A DNA stretch of 5,789 bases from Candidatus Saccharicenans sp. Its GTDB lineage: Bacteria > Acidobacteriota > Aminicenantia > Aminicenantales > Saccharicenantaceae. Of the stretch, positions 1 to 5,215 are shown piece after piece. The stretch is from assembly GCA_024653405.1 (NCBI GenBank), contig JANLGB010000026.1:1-5789 (forward strand), read 5' to 3'. The translations under genes and the position numbers were made by a program. The notes beneath the pieces are model-generated. The model was given only the letters and a program-made list of their open reading frames with translations. It did not search any database and was not told where the DNA came from. Position 1 is the stretch's first letter, and each line of letters starts with the position of its first letter.

Positions 1-2036
1 GGCTTCTTGAAACTGAACTGGATGATGCTGCCGGCTCCGAGATAGTAACCGGCCAGGAAATCGAAGCTGTATTGATTCTCCCTGGTTTCTCCCAGCAGGA
101 TGGTGCTGATAAATAGCTTCTGGGTAAGCTGGTAATGGAGGGAAGCTTCGTAGGTCAGGCCGTCAAAGACTTTCTCCCCGGTGGCTGACAGCCTTTGCTG
201 GATGTAATCGGCGGCCAACGATAGTTCAATGTTGCTCCTGGGTTTGAGGGACAGGTTGCCTTCCAGGCTGAACTGGCTGCCGGGCAGGGCGGCGGTGAAC
301 TCTTCGTTATAGATTCCCCGTTTTTGCCAGCCGCCCTCCAGGCTGATTTCTTTCAAGAAGCCGCCTCGCTCCCAGTCGAAATCGAAGTGGGCCCCGTAGT
401 TTTTGATGTATTCACCGTTCCAGACCAGGGCCTCCTCAGGTGTCAGGATTTGGTACTGGCTCCGACCGGTAAAAATTCCGTAGTGAAAATCGAGACGGTT
501 AAAGAAATTCCAGAACATCATGAATTCCAGCTCCTGGCCGACGGGGTGTCCATAGGAGTCCCAGTGCAGGGTGCCAGTGATATCCCAGCTCAATCTCTGA
601 ATAGTTCCCCGGTTATAGCGCCAGGCGTAGCCAAGCATCGTTTCCAGAGATTGAAAGTCTATCTGGTCGAGATAACCGGCCCGCAGCCTGGCCCTATCTT
701 CCACCCGCTCGAAGTTGACCGCCAGTTGCAGGCCGGCATCCGGCTCACGCTGGAATTTAATCTCATGCATTCCATTGCGGGAGTTGTCAGTGGCGGAGTT
801 GAAGGAGAAGATGCTGGCCCCCCGCAGATAATAGATGTCTTTGAAGTTGAAGCTGTAATCAAAGGCCAGGTTCTGGCTGGTGGAGTCCAGCTCATCTACT
901 CCTGTATAGTAAATGCCAATCTGGGAGTTTTTCAGGATGTCACGCTTGAGGCGAAAGATGCCAAATTTGGAGGAACCGTAGTCGGTCTTATTCAGGGCTC
1001 CGAGTATGCCGAAGGAATAACCGCCGGTCTTGCCGGAAATTTTGGCCGCCAGCCGCGGGTCCCGGATGCGCCGGGAATAGAAAATCCTGGTTCCGGTGGC
1101 CAGGCTGAAATACTGGCTGCCCTCGGTGAAGAAGGGCCGATTTTCCCTGAGATAATTTTCGTAAGGAGAGAGCTGGTAGAGGAAAGGGTCGGATTCCACC
1201 TGGCTGAAGTCCGGGCTGGCAGTGACATCCAGGTAGAGATTGGGCTTAAGGCCATATTTGACATCCACCCCGGCCGCCAGCTTGTCGTCTTTCTGCGCGG
1301 CCCAGTGCGAGGACCGCACCCCGGCATAAGGAAATATTTCCAGGTTGTGACCGGGTTTGAGGCCGCTCAGGCCGCGCAACTCGGCCATCTGGTGCAGCTT
1401 CGGCAGGTCTCTCTTAACCTCGGTCCAGTAATCGGTTTCATTCAACCGGTAGATATAGCGGACAAAATTTATGCCCCAAACCTGTTCGGTGGCCGAAGAG
1501 AAACGCAGCGATTTAAAAGGAATAGCTATTTCGGCCGACCAACCATCGTCCCTTATCCTGGCGCCCGATTTCCAGATGGTCTCAACCGAGTTTTTCTGGA
1601 CACCCTTGGGGTTGAGGCTGAAGGAAATACTGGTGCGCTTGTCGTTATAAGTGTCCAGGATAACCTGGATGGAATCGTTGTTCTCGAATTCATTGCGCGG
1701 GGTCAGCTCGGCCCAGATTTTATCCGGCTGCGAGTCTTTCATCAGGAAGGCGAAGTATAGGTACCGGTCATCATAAGCCGCCCAGACATAGGTCTCCTCG
1801 GAAGCCGGGGCTCCGTTGACCGGGTTATACTGGATGAAGCCATAGACTGGCTGAATGTCTGCCCAGCAGTCGTCCTCCAGCAGTCCGTCTATCTTTGGGG
1901 GTTTATCTATCCTTTTTATCTCCAGGACCTTTGACCTCTCCTGGGATAATAGCGGCCAGGCGCAGAGGAACAGGAATAAAACCAGAAAAAAGAGACCTGA
2001 GGGTTTACGGTGAAAGCTATAACCAAGTTTTTTCAT
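1..2036 (-). CDS. DUF5916-type outer-membrane protein with CBM9-like N-terminal domain (3' end cut by window)
   Basis: One uninterrupted frame gives 678 residues from ATG at 2036 and runs off the left edge, so the C-terminus is missing. Residues 1-31 look like a signal peptide (basic start, hydrophobic FFLVLFLFLCAWPLL). Residues about 36-207 resemble the CBM9-like domain found at the front of this family: KIDGLLEDDCW near 49-58, NDSIQVILDTYND near 120-132, SLNPKG at 140-145 and DDGWSAEIAIPFKSL near 163-177. From about 225 the family signature appears: SPDFSQVESDP at 274-284, then the ENRPFFTEG motif at 298-306. Alternating amphipathic beta-strands follow, as expected of an outer-membrane barrel. 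The biochemical role of the family is not established, and binding or passage of a glycan or other polymer is only a guess. The ribosome site is modest (AAAGG at 2042-2046, five bases from the ATG). The family is usually somewhat longer than the part visible here, so only the last strands are probably lost. Family assignment is firm, function open. Confidence 0.9.
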   Translation of the reverse strand, partial: MKKLGYSFHRKPSGLFFLVLFLFLCAWPLLSQERSKVLEIKRIDKPPKIDGLLEDDCWADIQPVYGFIQYNPVNGAPASEETYVWAAYDDRYLYFAFLMKDSQPDKIWAELTPRNEFENNDSIQVILDTYNDKRTSISFSLNPKGVQKNSVETIWKSGARIRDDGWSAEIAIPFKSLRFSSATEQVWGINFVRYIYRLNETDYWTEVKRDLPKLHQMAELRGLSGLKPGHNLEIFPYAGVRSSHWAAQKDDKLAAGVDVKYGLKPNLYLDVTASPDFSQVESDPFLYQLSPYENYLRENRPFFTEGSQYFSLATGTRIFYSRRIRDPRLAAKISGKTGGYSFGILGALNKTDYGSSKFGIFRLKRDILKNSQIGIYYTGVDELDSTSQNLAFDYSFNFKDIYYLRGASIFSFNSATDNSRNGMHEIKFQREPDAGLQLAVNFERVEDRARLRAGYLDQIDFQSLETMLGYAWRYNRGTIQRLSWDITGTLHWDSYGHPVGQELEFMMFWNFFNRLDFHYGIFTGRSQYQILTPEEALVWNGEYIKNYGAHFDFDWERGGFLKEISLEGGWQKRGIYNEEFTAALPGSQFSLEGNLSLKPRSNIELSLAADYIQQRLSATGEKVFDGLTYEASLHYQLTQKLFISTILLGETRENQYSFDFLAGYYLGAGSIIQFSFKK

Positions 2037-2055
2037 GCCAGCCTTTGTTCTCTTT

Positions 2056-2073
2056 TTGACGTCTTGAGGTCAA
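2056..2073. promoter_or_regulatory. Inverted repeat in the leader of the DUF5916 gene, possible operator
   Basis: The arms TTGAC and GTCAA enclose eight bases (TTGACGTCTTGAGGTCAA on the plus strand), 20 bp upstream of the DUF5916 start codon. A weak -10-like TAATAT lies just upstream at 2083-2088 on the minus strand, but I find no convincing -35. The position would suit a repressor, but five-base arms also occur by chance. Confidence 0.25.
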
Positions 2074-2113
2074 TTTTCTTCCATATTATTTGATTTTATT
2101 AGAAGGTGGATAG

Positions 2114-2158
2114 CGGAGAACTGGCCCATTCATAAGGTGTTAAAATGCCTGCTCTCCG
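2114..2158 (-). terminator. Hairpin directly after the DUF523-DUF1722 stop codon, possible terminator
   Basis: Read on the minus strand, CGGAGAGCAGG (2158-2148) pairs with CCAGTTCTCCG (2124-2114), with one G-U wobble and one A-A mismatch. CATT (2147-2144) then pairs with AATG (2130-2127) after a two-base bulge, leaving a 13-base loop. The stem begins one base after the stop codon. No run of U follows it, so it is not a textbook intrinsic terminator. It could be a factor-dependent terminator or a 3' stabilising structure. Confidence 0.4.
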
Positions 2159-2159
2159 T

Positions 2160-3065
2160 TCAGCCCAGAGTCAGCAGGTACTGGTCGAGGAGGTACGGTA
2201 GATTGAAGCGATAGCCATAAGCCCGCAGAAACTCGATGATGGTCACGAAATCAGTCTGGCCGGACCGGTACTGGTCCAGCAGTCTTAAGAAATGCTGTTT
2301 TTCTGCCGGACTCAAGCGGGGGGAAACATAACCAAACATGTGGTTCAGGGCATTAAGCAGGTTGGATTTTCTGACCGGCCGGCTCAGGAGCTGGTAGAAA
2401 CCCTGGCGGTAATCAGCCACCGTTTGCTCCAGGTTGCCCTTTTGATGCCTGGCCAGGATGCGGCCCAGGATTTTCAGGTCCTTCTGGCTGATGGACATAA
2501 ACAGGTACTTGGCCCGGGCCTGAAAATCGATTAAGGATTTGATGTCCTGACTGGACTGGCGGAACAGGAAATGCAGGTAGACCTTGGCCAGGAATTCCCA
2601 GCGGAGCTCGCGGTTGTTCAGCCGGCCTTCATCGATCAGCGGCAGATAGGGACGGAGCCTTCTGACCGTGGCCGGCAAAATGCCGTCATCTTTCCCGAGG
2701 ATTTTGGTGGCTTCCAGGTTGCCGAAGACCTTGGCGCTTTTAACGCCGCAGCTCGGGGACTTGGCCTTTAAAATGAACCCATCCACCTCCGGCAGGTTGT
2801 TGATGGTCTTTTCTGAATATTCAACCAGTTTTTGAGTGACGTTGAGACCGGTCTCCCGCTGGATGACTTCCAGCCGGTCGCCCAGTTTGAACAGGCTAAC
2901 AGTTTTCCTGGGTATACCCAGGCCGATTTCCACTTCCGGGCAGACGGTGATGAGTTGGAAGCCGGGTTTGAGAGCGTTGACATTATCGTCACTGACCGTG
3001 CCGCCGTTATAGCGGTTGAAGAAACCATTCAGGCAGGCGCTGATGACTACGGTTGGTTTATCCAT
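2160..3065 (-). CDS. DUF523-DUF1722 fusion protein (TudS-like iron-sulfur domain plus YbgA-like domain)
   Basis: This 301-residue protein has two recognisable domains. Residues about 4-145 are DUF523: SACLNG with Cys11, RYNGG at 18-22, VCPEVEIGLGIPR with Cys42 and Glu44, and KSPSCG with Ser103 and Cys106. The DUF523 enzyme TudS, a thiouracil desulfidase, holds a [4Fe-4S] cluster through three cysteines; the Cys, Glu and Ser spacing here agrees with my memory of that enzyme. Residues about 180-301 are DUF1722, as in E. coli YbgA, with RHQKG near 206-210, an NHMFGYVSPRLSPAEKQ stretch near 240-257 and a closing LPYLLDQYLL. Two-domain proteins of this kind are widespread, and their substrate is unknown to me. 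It is probably a cytoplasmic desulfidase or sulfur-relay protein. The usual RYDGG reads RYNGG. The start is the first Met after an in-frame stop and sits three residues before the conserved strand. Its ribosome site is weak, and a promoter lies close upstream. Confidence 0.92.
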   Translation of the reverse strand: MDKPTVVISACLNGFFNRYNGGTVSDDNVNALKPGFQLITVCPEVEIGLGIPRKTVSLFKLGDRLEVIQRETGLNVTQKLVEYSEKTINNLPEVDGFILKAKSPSCGVKSAKVFGNLEATKILGKDDGILPATVRRLRPYLPLIDEGRLNNRELRWEFLAKVYLHFLFRQSSQDIKSLIDFQARAKYLFMSISQKDLKILGRILARHQKGNLEQTVADYRQGFYQLLSRPVRKSNLLNALNHMFGYVSPRLSPAEKQHFLRLLDQYRSGQTDFVTIIEFLRAYGYRFNLPYLLDQYLLTLG

Positions 3066-3074
3066 TGCCTTAAC

Positions 3075-3104
3075 ATTCTACCTTACAGCCTGCTCCTTTG
3101 CCAA
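3075..3104 (-). promoter_or_regulatory. Sigma-70-like promoter for the DUF523-DUF1722 gene
   Basis: On the minus strand TTGGCA (3104-3099, one mismatch to TTGACA) and TAGAAT (3080-3075, one mismatch to TATAAT) are separated by 18 bp. The predicted transcription start is near 3068, only about three bases before the ATG at 3065. The mRNA would therefore be leaderless or nearly so, which fits the lack of a well-spaced Shine-Dalgarno sequence. Confidence 0.45.
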
Positions 3105-3108
3105 TGGA

Positions 3109-3124
3109 TAGCTGTTTTTAGCTG
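3109..3124 (-). promoter_or_regulatory. Two direct CAGCTA repeats with 10-bp period, possible activator site
   Basis: On the minus strand CAGCTA-AAAA-CAGCTA ends 4 bp upstream of the -35 candidate at 3099-3104, at about -41 to -56 from the predicted start. Two identical six-base units one helical turn apart at this distance resemble binding sites for dimeric response regulators or other activators that touch RNA polymerase. No regulator gene in the window points to a partner. Confidence 0.3.
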
Positions 3125-3301
3125 ATAGGAACCTTACCGTAACCATGAAACTTTAGCCTCCAGGCGGCGGGATTTAAATTTGCTGGTGATGGTTGGAATC
3201 AGGGAGGAGTTTAAGCAGAGAGTTGCATAATTAAATGCAGAACACAACTTGGCCAAAGGCGGCCCTAAAATATAAGCTCACTGAGAGTCCATGATTTGAA
3301 T

Positions 3302-3321
3302 AATTTTATGCGGATAAAATT
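3302..3321. repeat. Perfect 8-bp AT-rich hairpin
   Basis: AATTTTAT (3302-3309) and ATAAAATT (3314-3321) are exact reverse complements around the loop GCGG. It lies at the left border of the GC-rich island. There is no U-tail on either strand to make it a standard terminator. Confidence 0.5.
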
Positions 3322-3461
3322 TGGGCCTTTTTCTTCTGGCCGCTTTCTCCGGCACCGGGCCGGAAAAGCTTGCAAGAGACTCGGCTGCGGTTTATAAAGT
3401 CGGCTACCTCGTTTCCGGCCAGAGAGGCATGGATGACAACTATTTTAATTAGATTATTAGA
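3306..3461 (-). other. Open frame of 51 codons without a start codon, possible gene remnant
   Basis: A minus-strand frame bounded by TAA at 3462-3464 and TAA at 3306-3308 uses G/C-ending codons much as the genes around it do, but contains no ATG, GTG or TTG start. It includes HASLAGNEVAD, which loosely recalls the C-terminal motif of RNase H-fold proteins (HxG...NExAD), too short to count as homology. A plus-strand frame over the same DNA is equally open, so base composition alone may explain it. Confidence 0.12.
3342..3369. repeat. Strong GC-rich hairpin, 11 bp with one bulge
   Basis: GCTTT-C-TCCGGC (3342-3353, with a bulged C at 3347) pairs with GCCGGAAAAGC (3359-3369) around the five-base loop ACCGG. 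No oligo-U follows on either strand. It is the most stable structure in the spacer and could be part of a small RNA, a 3' end structure of the barrel-protein mRNA, or a dispersed palindromic repeat. Confidence 0.5.
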
Positions 3462-3464
3462 TTA
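3449..3464. repeat. Tandem 8-bp repeat TTAGATTA x2
   Basis: Two exact adjacent copies of TTAGATTA lie 31 bp past the stop codon of the barrel-protein gene, in an AT-rich run and next to the GC-rich island. This could be replication slippage, or a trace left by an insertion. Confidence 0.45.
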
Positions 3465-3495
3465 ATAAACTCTGCCTGCTGGATTTTCTGCGTAC

Positions 3496-4149
3496 TTAAA
3501 AAGCTATTCCCAGCAGGATGGAAAAACCGCTGTTTCGGGCTTTGTCAGTAGGGACCGAGGTGTTTTCGGATAAGATGTTGCTCAAGCCATAGTGGTAACG
3601 CGCATCGGCGGTGACCTTGAACAGCAATGGAATCTTGATGTCCAGCCCCAGACCGCCCACCGCGGCTAAGCTCTGGTTTTTGAAATCGTTTTTAACATCT
3701 TCTTCTTCAGTTGCACCCATGTAGGTAATTCTGGCTTTTGCTTTTTGCAAGAACCCATAGGACGGGCCGCCAAAGATATAGAGTTTCACCGGTCCGGCCG
3801 GAATAACGTTTAGTCTGACCAGCAGGGGGATTTCAATGTAGTCGAGCATGACCTTGGCCTGGGCTAAAGAAGCTGGGTCAGAGGGATCGAGCAACATCTG
3901 GGCTTCCAGGCCGCGGCGAGAATAGAGGATTTCGGGTTGGAGTCCGATTGGCCCGAAATTGAGGCTGAAAAATGCCCCGAAGCAATAACCCTGAAGATAT
4001 TTCTGCCCGGGCATATCGATGGCCGGGCTGAACACAATCTTAGAATTGTTCAGCCCACCTTTGAAGCCGAAGCTGACCAGGGCTCTGGCCGGGGAAGCCA
4101 ACAGGGCGAACATCAGAACCATCAGGAAAATAACAACGCTTTTTTTCAT
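3496..4149 (-). CDS. PorT-like outer-membrane beta-barrel protein
   Basis: The 217-residue product starts with a clear signal peptide: MKK, a hydrophobic core to about 18, and a likely signal peptidase I site after ARA at 21-23. The mature part has the pattern of small eight-strand barrels of the PorT / OMP_b-brl_2 type: GFKGGLNNSKI at 28-38, LQPEILYSRRG at 70-80, LDYIEIPLLVRLN at 102-114, FGGPSYGF at 126-133 and DARYHYGLSNI at 182-192. The last strand ends in phenylalanine, the usual signal for the outer-membrane assembly machinery. Length is normal for the family. The start is fixed by a near-perfect ribosome site, and the gene has its own promoter candidate, so it is probably transcribed alone. 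The specific role is unknown. Members of this group are often abundant structural or transport-associated barrels, and nothing here points to a substrate. Confidence 0.9.
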   Translation of the reverse strand: MKKSVVIFLMVLMFALLASPARALVSFGFKGGLNNSKIVFSPAIDMPGQKYLQGYCFGAFFSLNFGPIGLQPEILYSRRGLEAQMLLDPSDPASLAQAKVMLDYIEIPLLVRLNVIPAGPVKLYIFGGPSYGFLQKAKARITYMGATEEEDVKNDFKNQSLAAVGGLGLDIKIPLLFKVTADARYHYGLSNILSENTSVPTDKARNSGFSILLGIAF

Positions 4150-4153
4150 CGTT

Positions 4154-4161
4154 ACCTCCTT
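4154..4161 (-). promoter_or_regulatory. Strong Shine-Dalgarno site of the PorT-like gene
   Basis: AAGGAGGT lies four bases before the ATG at 4149. It is a complete match to the anti-Shine-Dalgarno core and the strongest ribosome site in the window. It suggests high translation, in contrast to the poor site of the DUF523-DUF1722 gene. Confidence 0.85.
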
Positions 4162-4167
4162 CGAGAT

Positions 4168-4196
4168 AATCTATTAAATTTTTTCACATTCGGCAA
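4168..4196 (-). promoter_or_regulatory. Sigma-70-like promoter candidate for the PorT-like gene
   Basis: On the minus strand TTGCCG (4196-4191) and TAGATT (4173-4168), each with two mismatches to consensus, are 17 bp apart. The predicted start near 4161 coincides with the ribosome site, giving a leader of only about 12 bases. This is tight, so the true start may differ. Confidence 0.35.
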
Positions 4197-4259
4197 GAAT
4201 TTTATAAGTTAGCCGCAGTAGTTTTCTGCCTGTTATATTAGTCGGCTGGGGACTTTGTT

Positions 4260-4321
4260 TCCGGAAAAATTCTCCTTATTCAGTGGAAGAAAATAAGAAC
4301 AGACAGGGCCCTTTTTCCGGA
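4260..4321. repeat. 62-bp inverted repeat between the secretin_N and PorT-like genes
   Basis: TCCGGAAAAA (4260-4269) and TTTTTCCGGA (4312-4321) are perfect 10-bp inverted arms. Inside, CTTATT (4275-4280) and AATAAG (4292-4297) form a nested stem, and the palindrome GGGCCC sits at 4306-4311. It lies about 95 bp past the secretin_N stop and about 110 bp before the barrel-protein start. It could end the upstream mRNA, bind a regulator, or be a miniature mobile element. No flanking target duplication is evident. Confidence 0.45.
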
Positions 4322-4416
4322 GTCAAAATCGCCCCTTGATCCGCATTTGGGTGTTATAATGATTGCCCTGAACCCCGACCACTCGGCGCAGTCTGATAAC
4401 TACCCTCAAAATGGAT

Positions 4417-5202
4417 TTAAGAAACAATTTTTCCCGAAATGATCAAGATGAGCCCGTTATTATTGCCGGCAACGGCTCCTTCGCTGAGTCGGGATACGCC
4501 GACCACTGTCCGCTCTCCTGATTTCAGGCTCAGATTGCTGTCTATAAGATAAGTAGCAGGTGTAATGGGGCTCCAGACCTTCTTACCTTCAGGCAGAGTT
4601 GATTCGATTTTTATCTGGCGCAGGCTGACATAGAGTTTGATGTGGCTCTGGGCCGTTTCTTCGACTGTTTCCGGCCTCAGTCTGATGTCAAACTGATTAT
4701 TCGGTCCGAAAGAGAGGTATGACTCCTTCCGGTCAACGGACCGGACCAGGGTGGCATCCAGTAATTGGTAGCTCCTGAACCGGAGCAGCTTCTGCAGGTC
4801 TTTAATCAGCGGGTCGTTTTTAAGTTCAGGGTCGGTCGGACCTTCTGCATCCGAAGCAATTATCAACTGCATAGTAATGACCATGTCCTTGGGCTTGACA
4901 TCGATTTTTCTGATGACGGCCAGCATCTTTTCTAGGTTTTCCGGGTTGTCGGATAAGCTCAAAACATTGGTCTTATCGTCAGCGCTGACCCGGGTATCCG
5001 GTCCAAAATAGGGAACCAGGAGCTTTCTCAGAGTCTCGGCCTCGGTGTATTGCAGCTTGACCACTTCCTGCTTCAGGACCTTTAGTTCCTGTTGTTTAAC
5101 CTCGTCTGGGGCAGCGGCTCTTAAAAAGGGATTCAGGTCGAACATCAGGATAACTGACAGAATCAAAGTCAGGAGAAATTTCTGGACATTGTTAGTTCTC
5201 AT
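4417..5202 (-). CDS. Exported protein with a single secretin_N (NolW-like) domain
   Basis: The 261-residue product begins with a signal peptide (hydrophobic core LLTLILSVILMF at 10-21, likely cleavage near AAA at 29-31). Residues about 45-102 match the secretin_N pattern: VVKLQYTEAETLRKLLVPYF, then DTRVSADDKTNVLSLSDNPENLEKMLAVIRKID, where the second half is the typical NxLxLxxxPENLxxxxxxIxxID ending. In secretins these domains stack into the periplasmic ring of type II/III secretion and pilus pores. Residues 107-260 are beta-rich, and LKSGERTVVGVSRLSEG followed by LILIISGKIV echoes the end of a secretin barrel. However, the protein is far too short for a pore-forming secretin and has only one ring domain. 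The ATG overlaps the stop of the upstream gene and has AAGGAG seven bases ahead, so translation is probably coupled. It may be a periplasmic partner of the upstream membrane protein; its true function is not known to me. Confidence 0.85.
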   Translation of the reverse strand: MRTNNVQKFLLTLILSVILMFDLNPFLRAAAPDEVKQQELKVLKQEVVKLQYTEAETLRKLLVPYFGPDTRVSADDKTNVLSLSDNPENLEKMLAVIRKIDVKPKDMVITMQLIIASDAEGPTDPELKNDPLIKDLQKLLRFRSYQLLDATLVRSVDRKESYLSFGPNNQFDIRLRPETVEETAQSHIKLYVSLRQIKIESTLPEGKKVWSPITPATYLIDSNLSLKSGERTVVGVSRLSEGAVAGNNNGLILIISGKIVS

Positions 5203-5215
5203 TTTTTCACTCCTT
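5199..5215 (-). promoter_or_regulatory. ATGA stop/start overlap with internal ribosome site
   Basis: TGA of the upstream gene (5201-5199) and ATG of the secretin_N gene (5202-5200) share two bases. AAGGAG at 5215-5210 lies inside the last codons of the upstream gene. This layout is typical of translational coupling and equal output of two partner proteins. Confidence 0.85.

Larger units (their letters stand above)
3126..3495. other. Gene-poor spacer with hairpins and a GC-rich island
   Basis: I find no convincing gene here. AT-rich flanks surround a GC-rich island at about 3323-3436. It holds a perfect AT-rich hairpin (3302-3321), a strong GC-rich hairpin (3342-3369), several GGCC-containing short repeats and a tandem 8-bp repeat (3449-3464). 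Both strands of the island stay open for about 50 codons, but no frame has a start codon with a ribosome site. It could be a gene remnant, a dispersed repeat or a small RNA. Confidence 0.5.

Noticed and set aside
324..1760. Plus-strand open frame of 478 codons
   Set aside because: It lies wholly antisense to the DUF5916 gene, whose frame gives clear family motifs, signal peptide and barrel strands. The antisense product shows no recognisable domain, and its openness follows from the codon bias of the real gene.
2292..3125. Plus-strand open frames of 66-97 codons across the DUF523-DUF1722 gene
   Set aside because: They are antisense shadows of a gene with conserved cysteine motifs in both order and spacing. 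Their products resemble nothing known and they lack ribosome sites.
3192..3233. Plus-strand mini-frame beginning MVGIREEFKQRVA
   Set aside because: It has only 13 codons, no ribosome site and no continuation in any frame that reads as protein.
4355..4360. Perfect TATAAT on the plus strand
   Set aside because: No -35 box lies at 16-18 bp, and there is no plus-strand gene downstream for it to serve.
4360..4416. Possible terminator after the secretin_N gene
   Set aside because: Only a four-pair stem (CCGA/TCGG) is visible and no U-run follows, which is too little to call.
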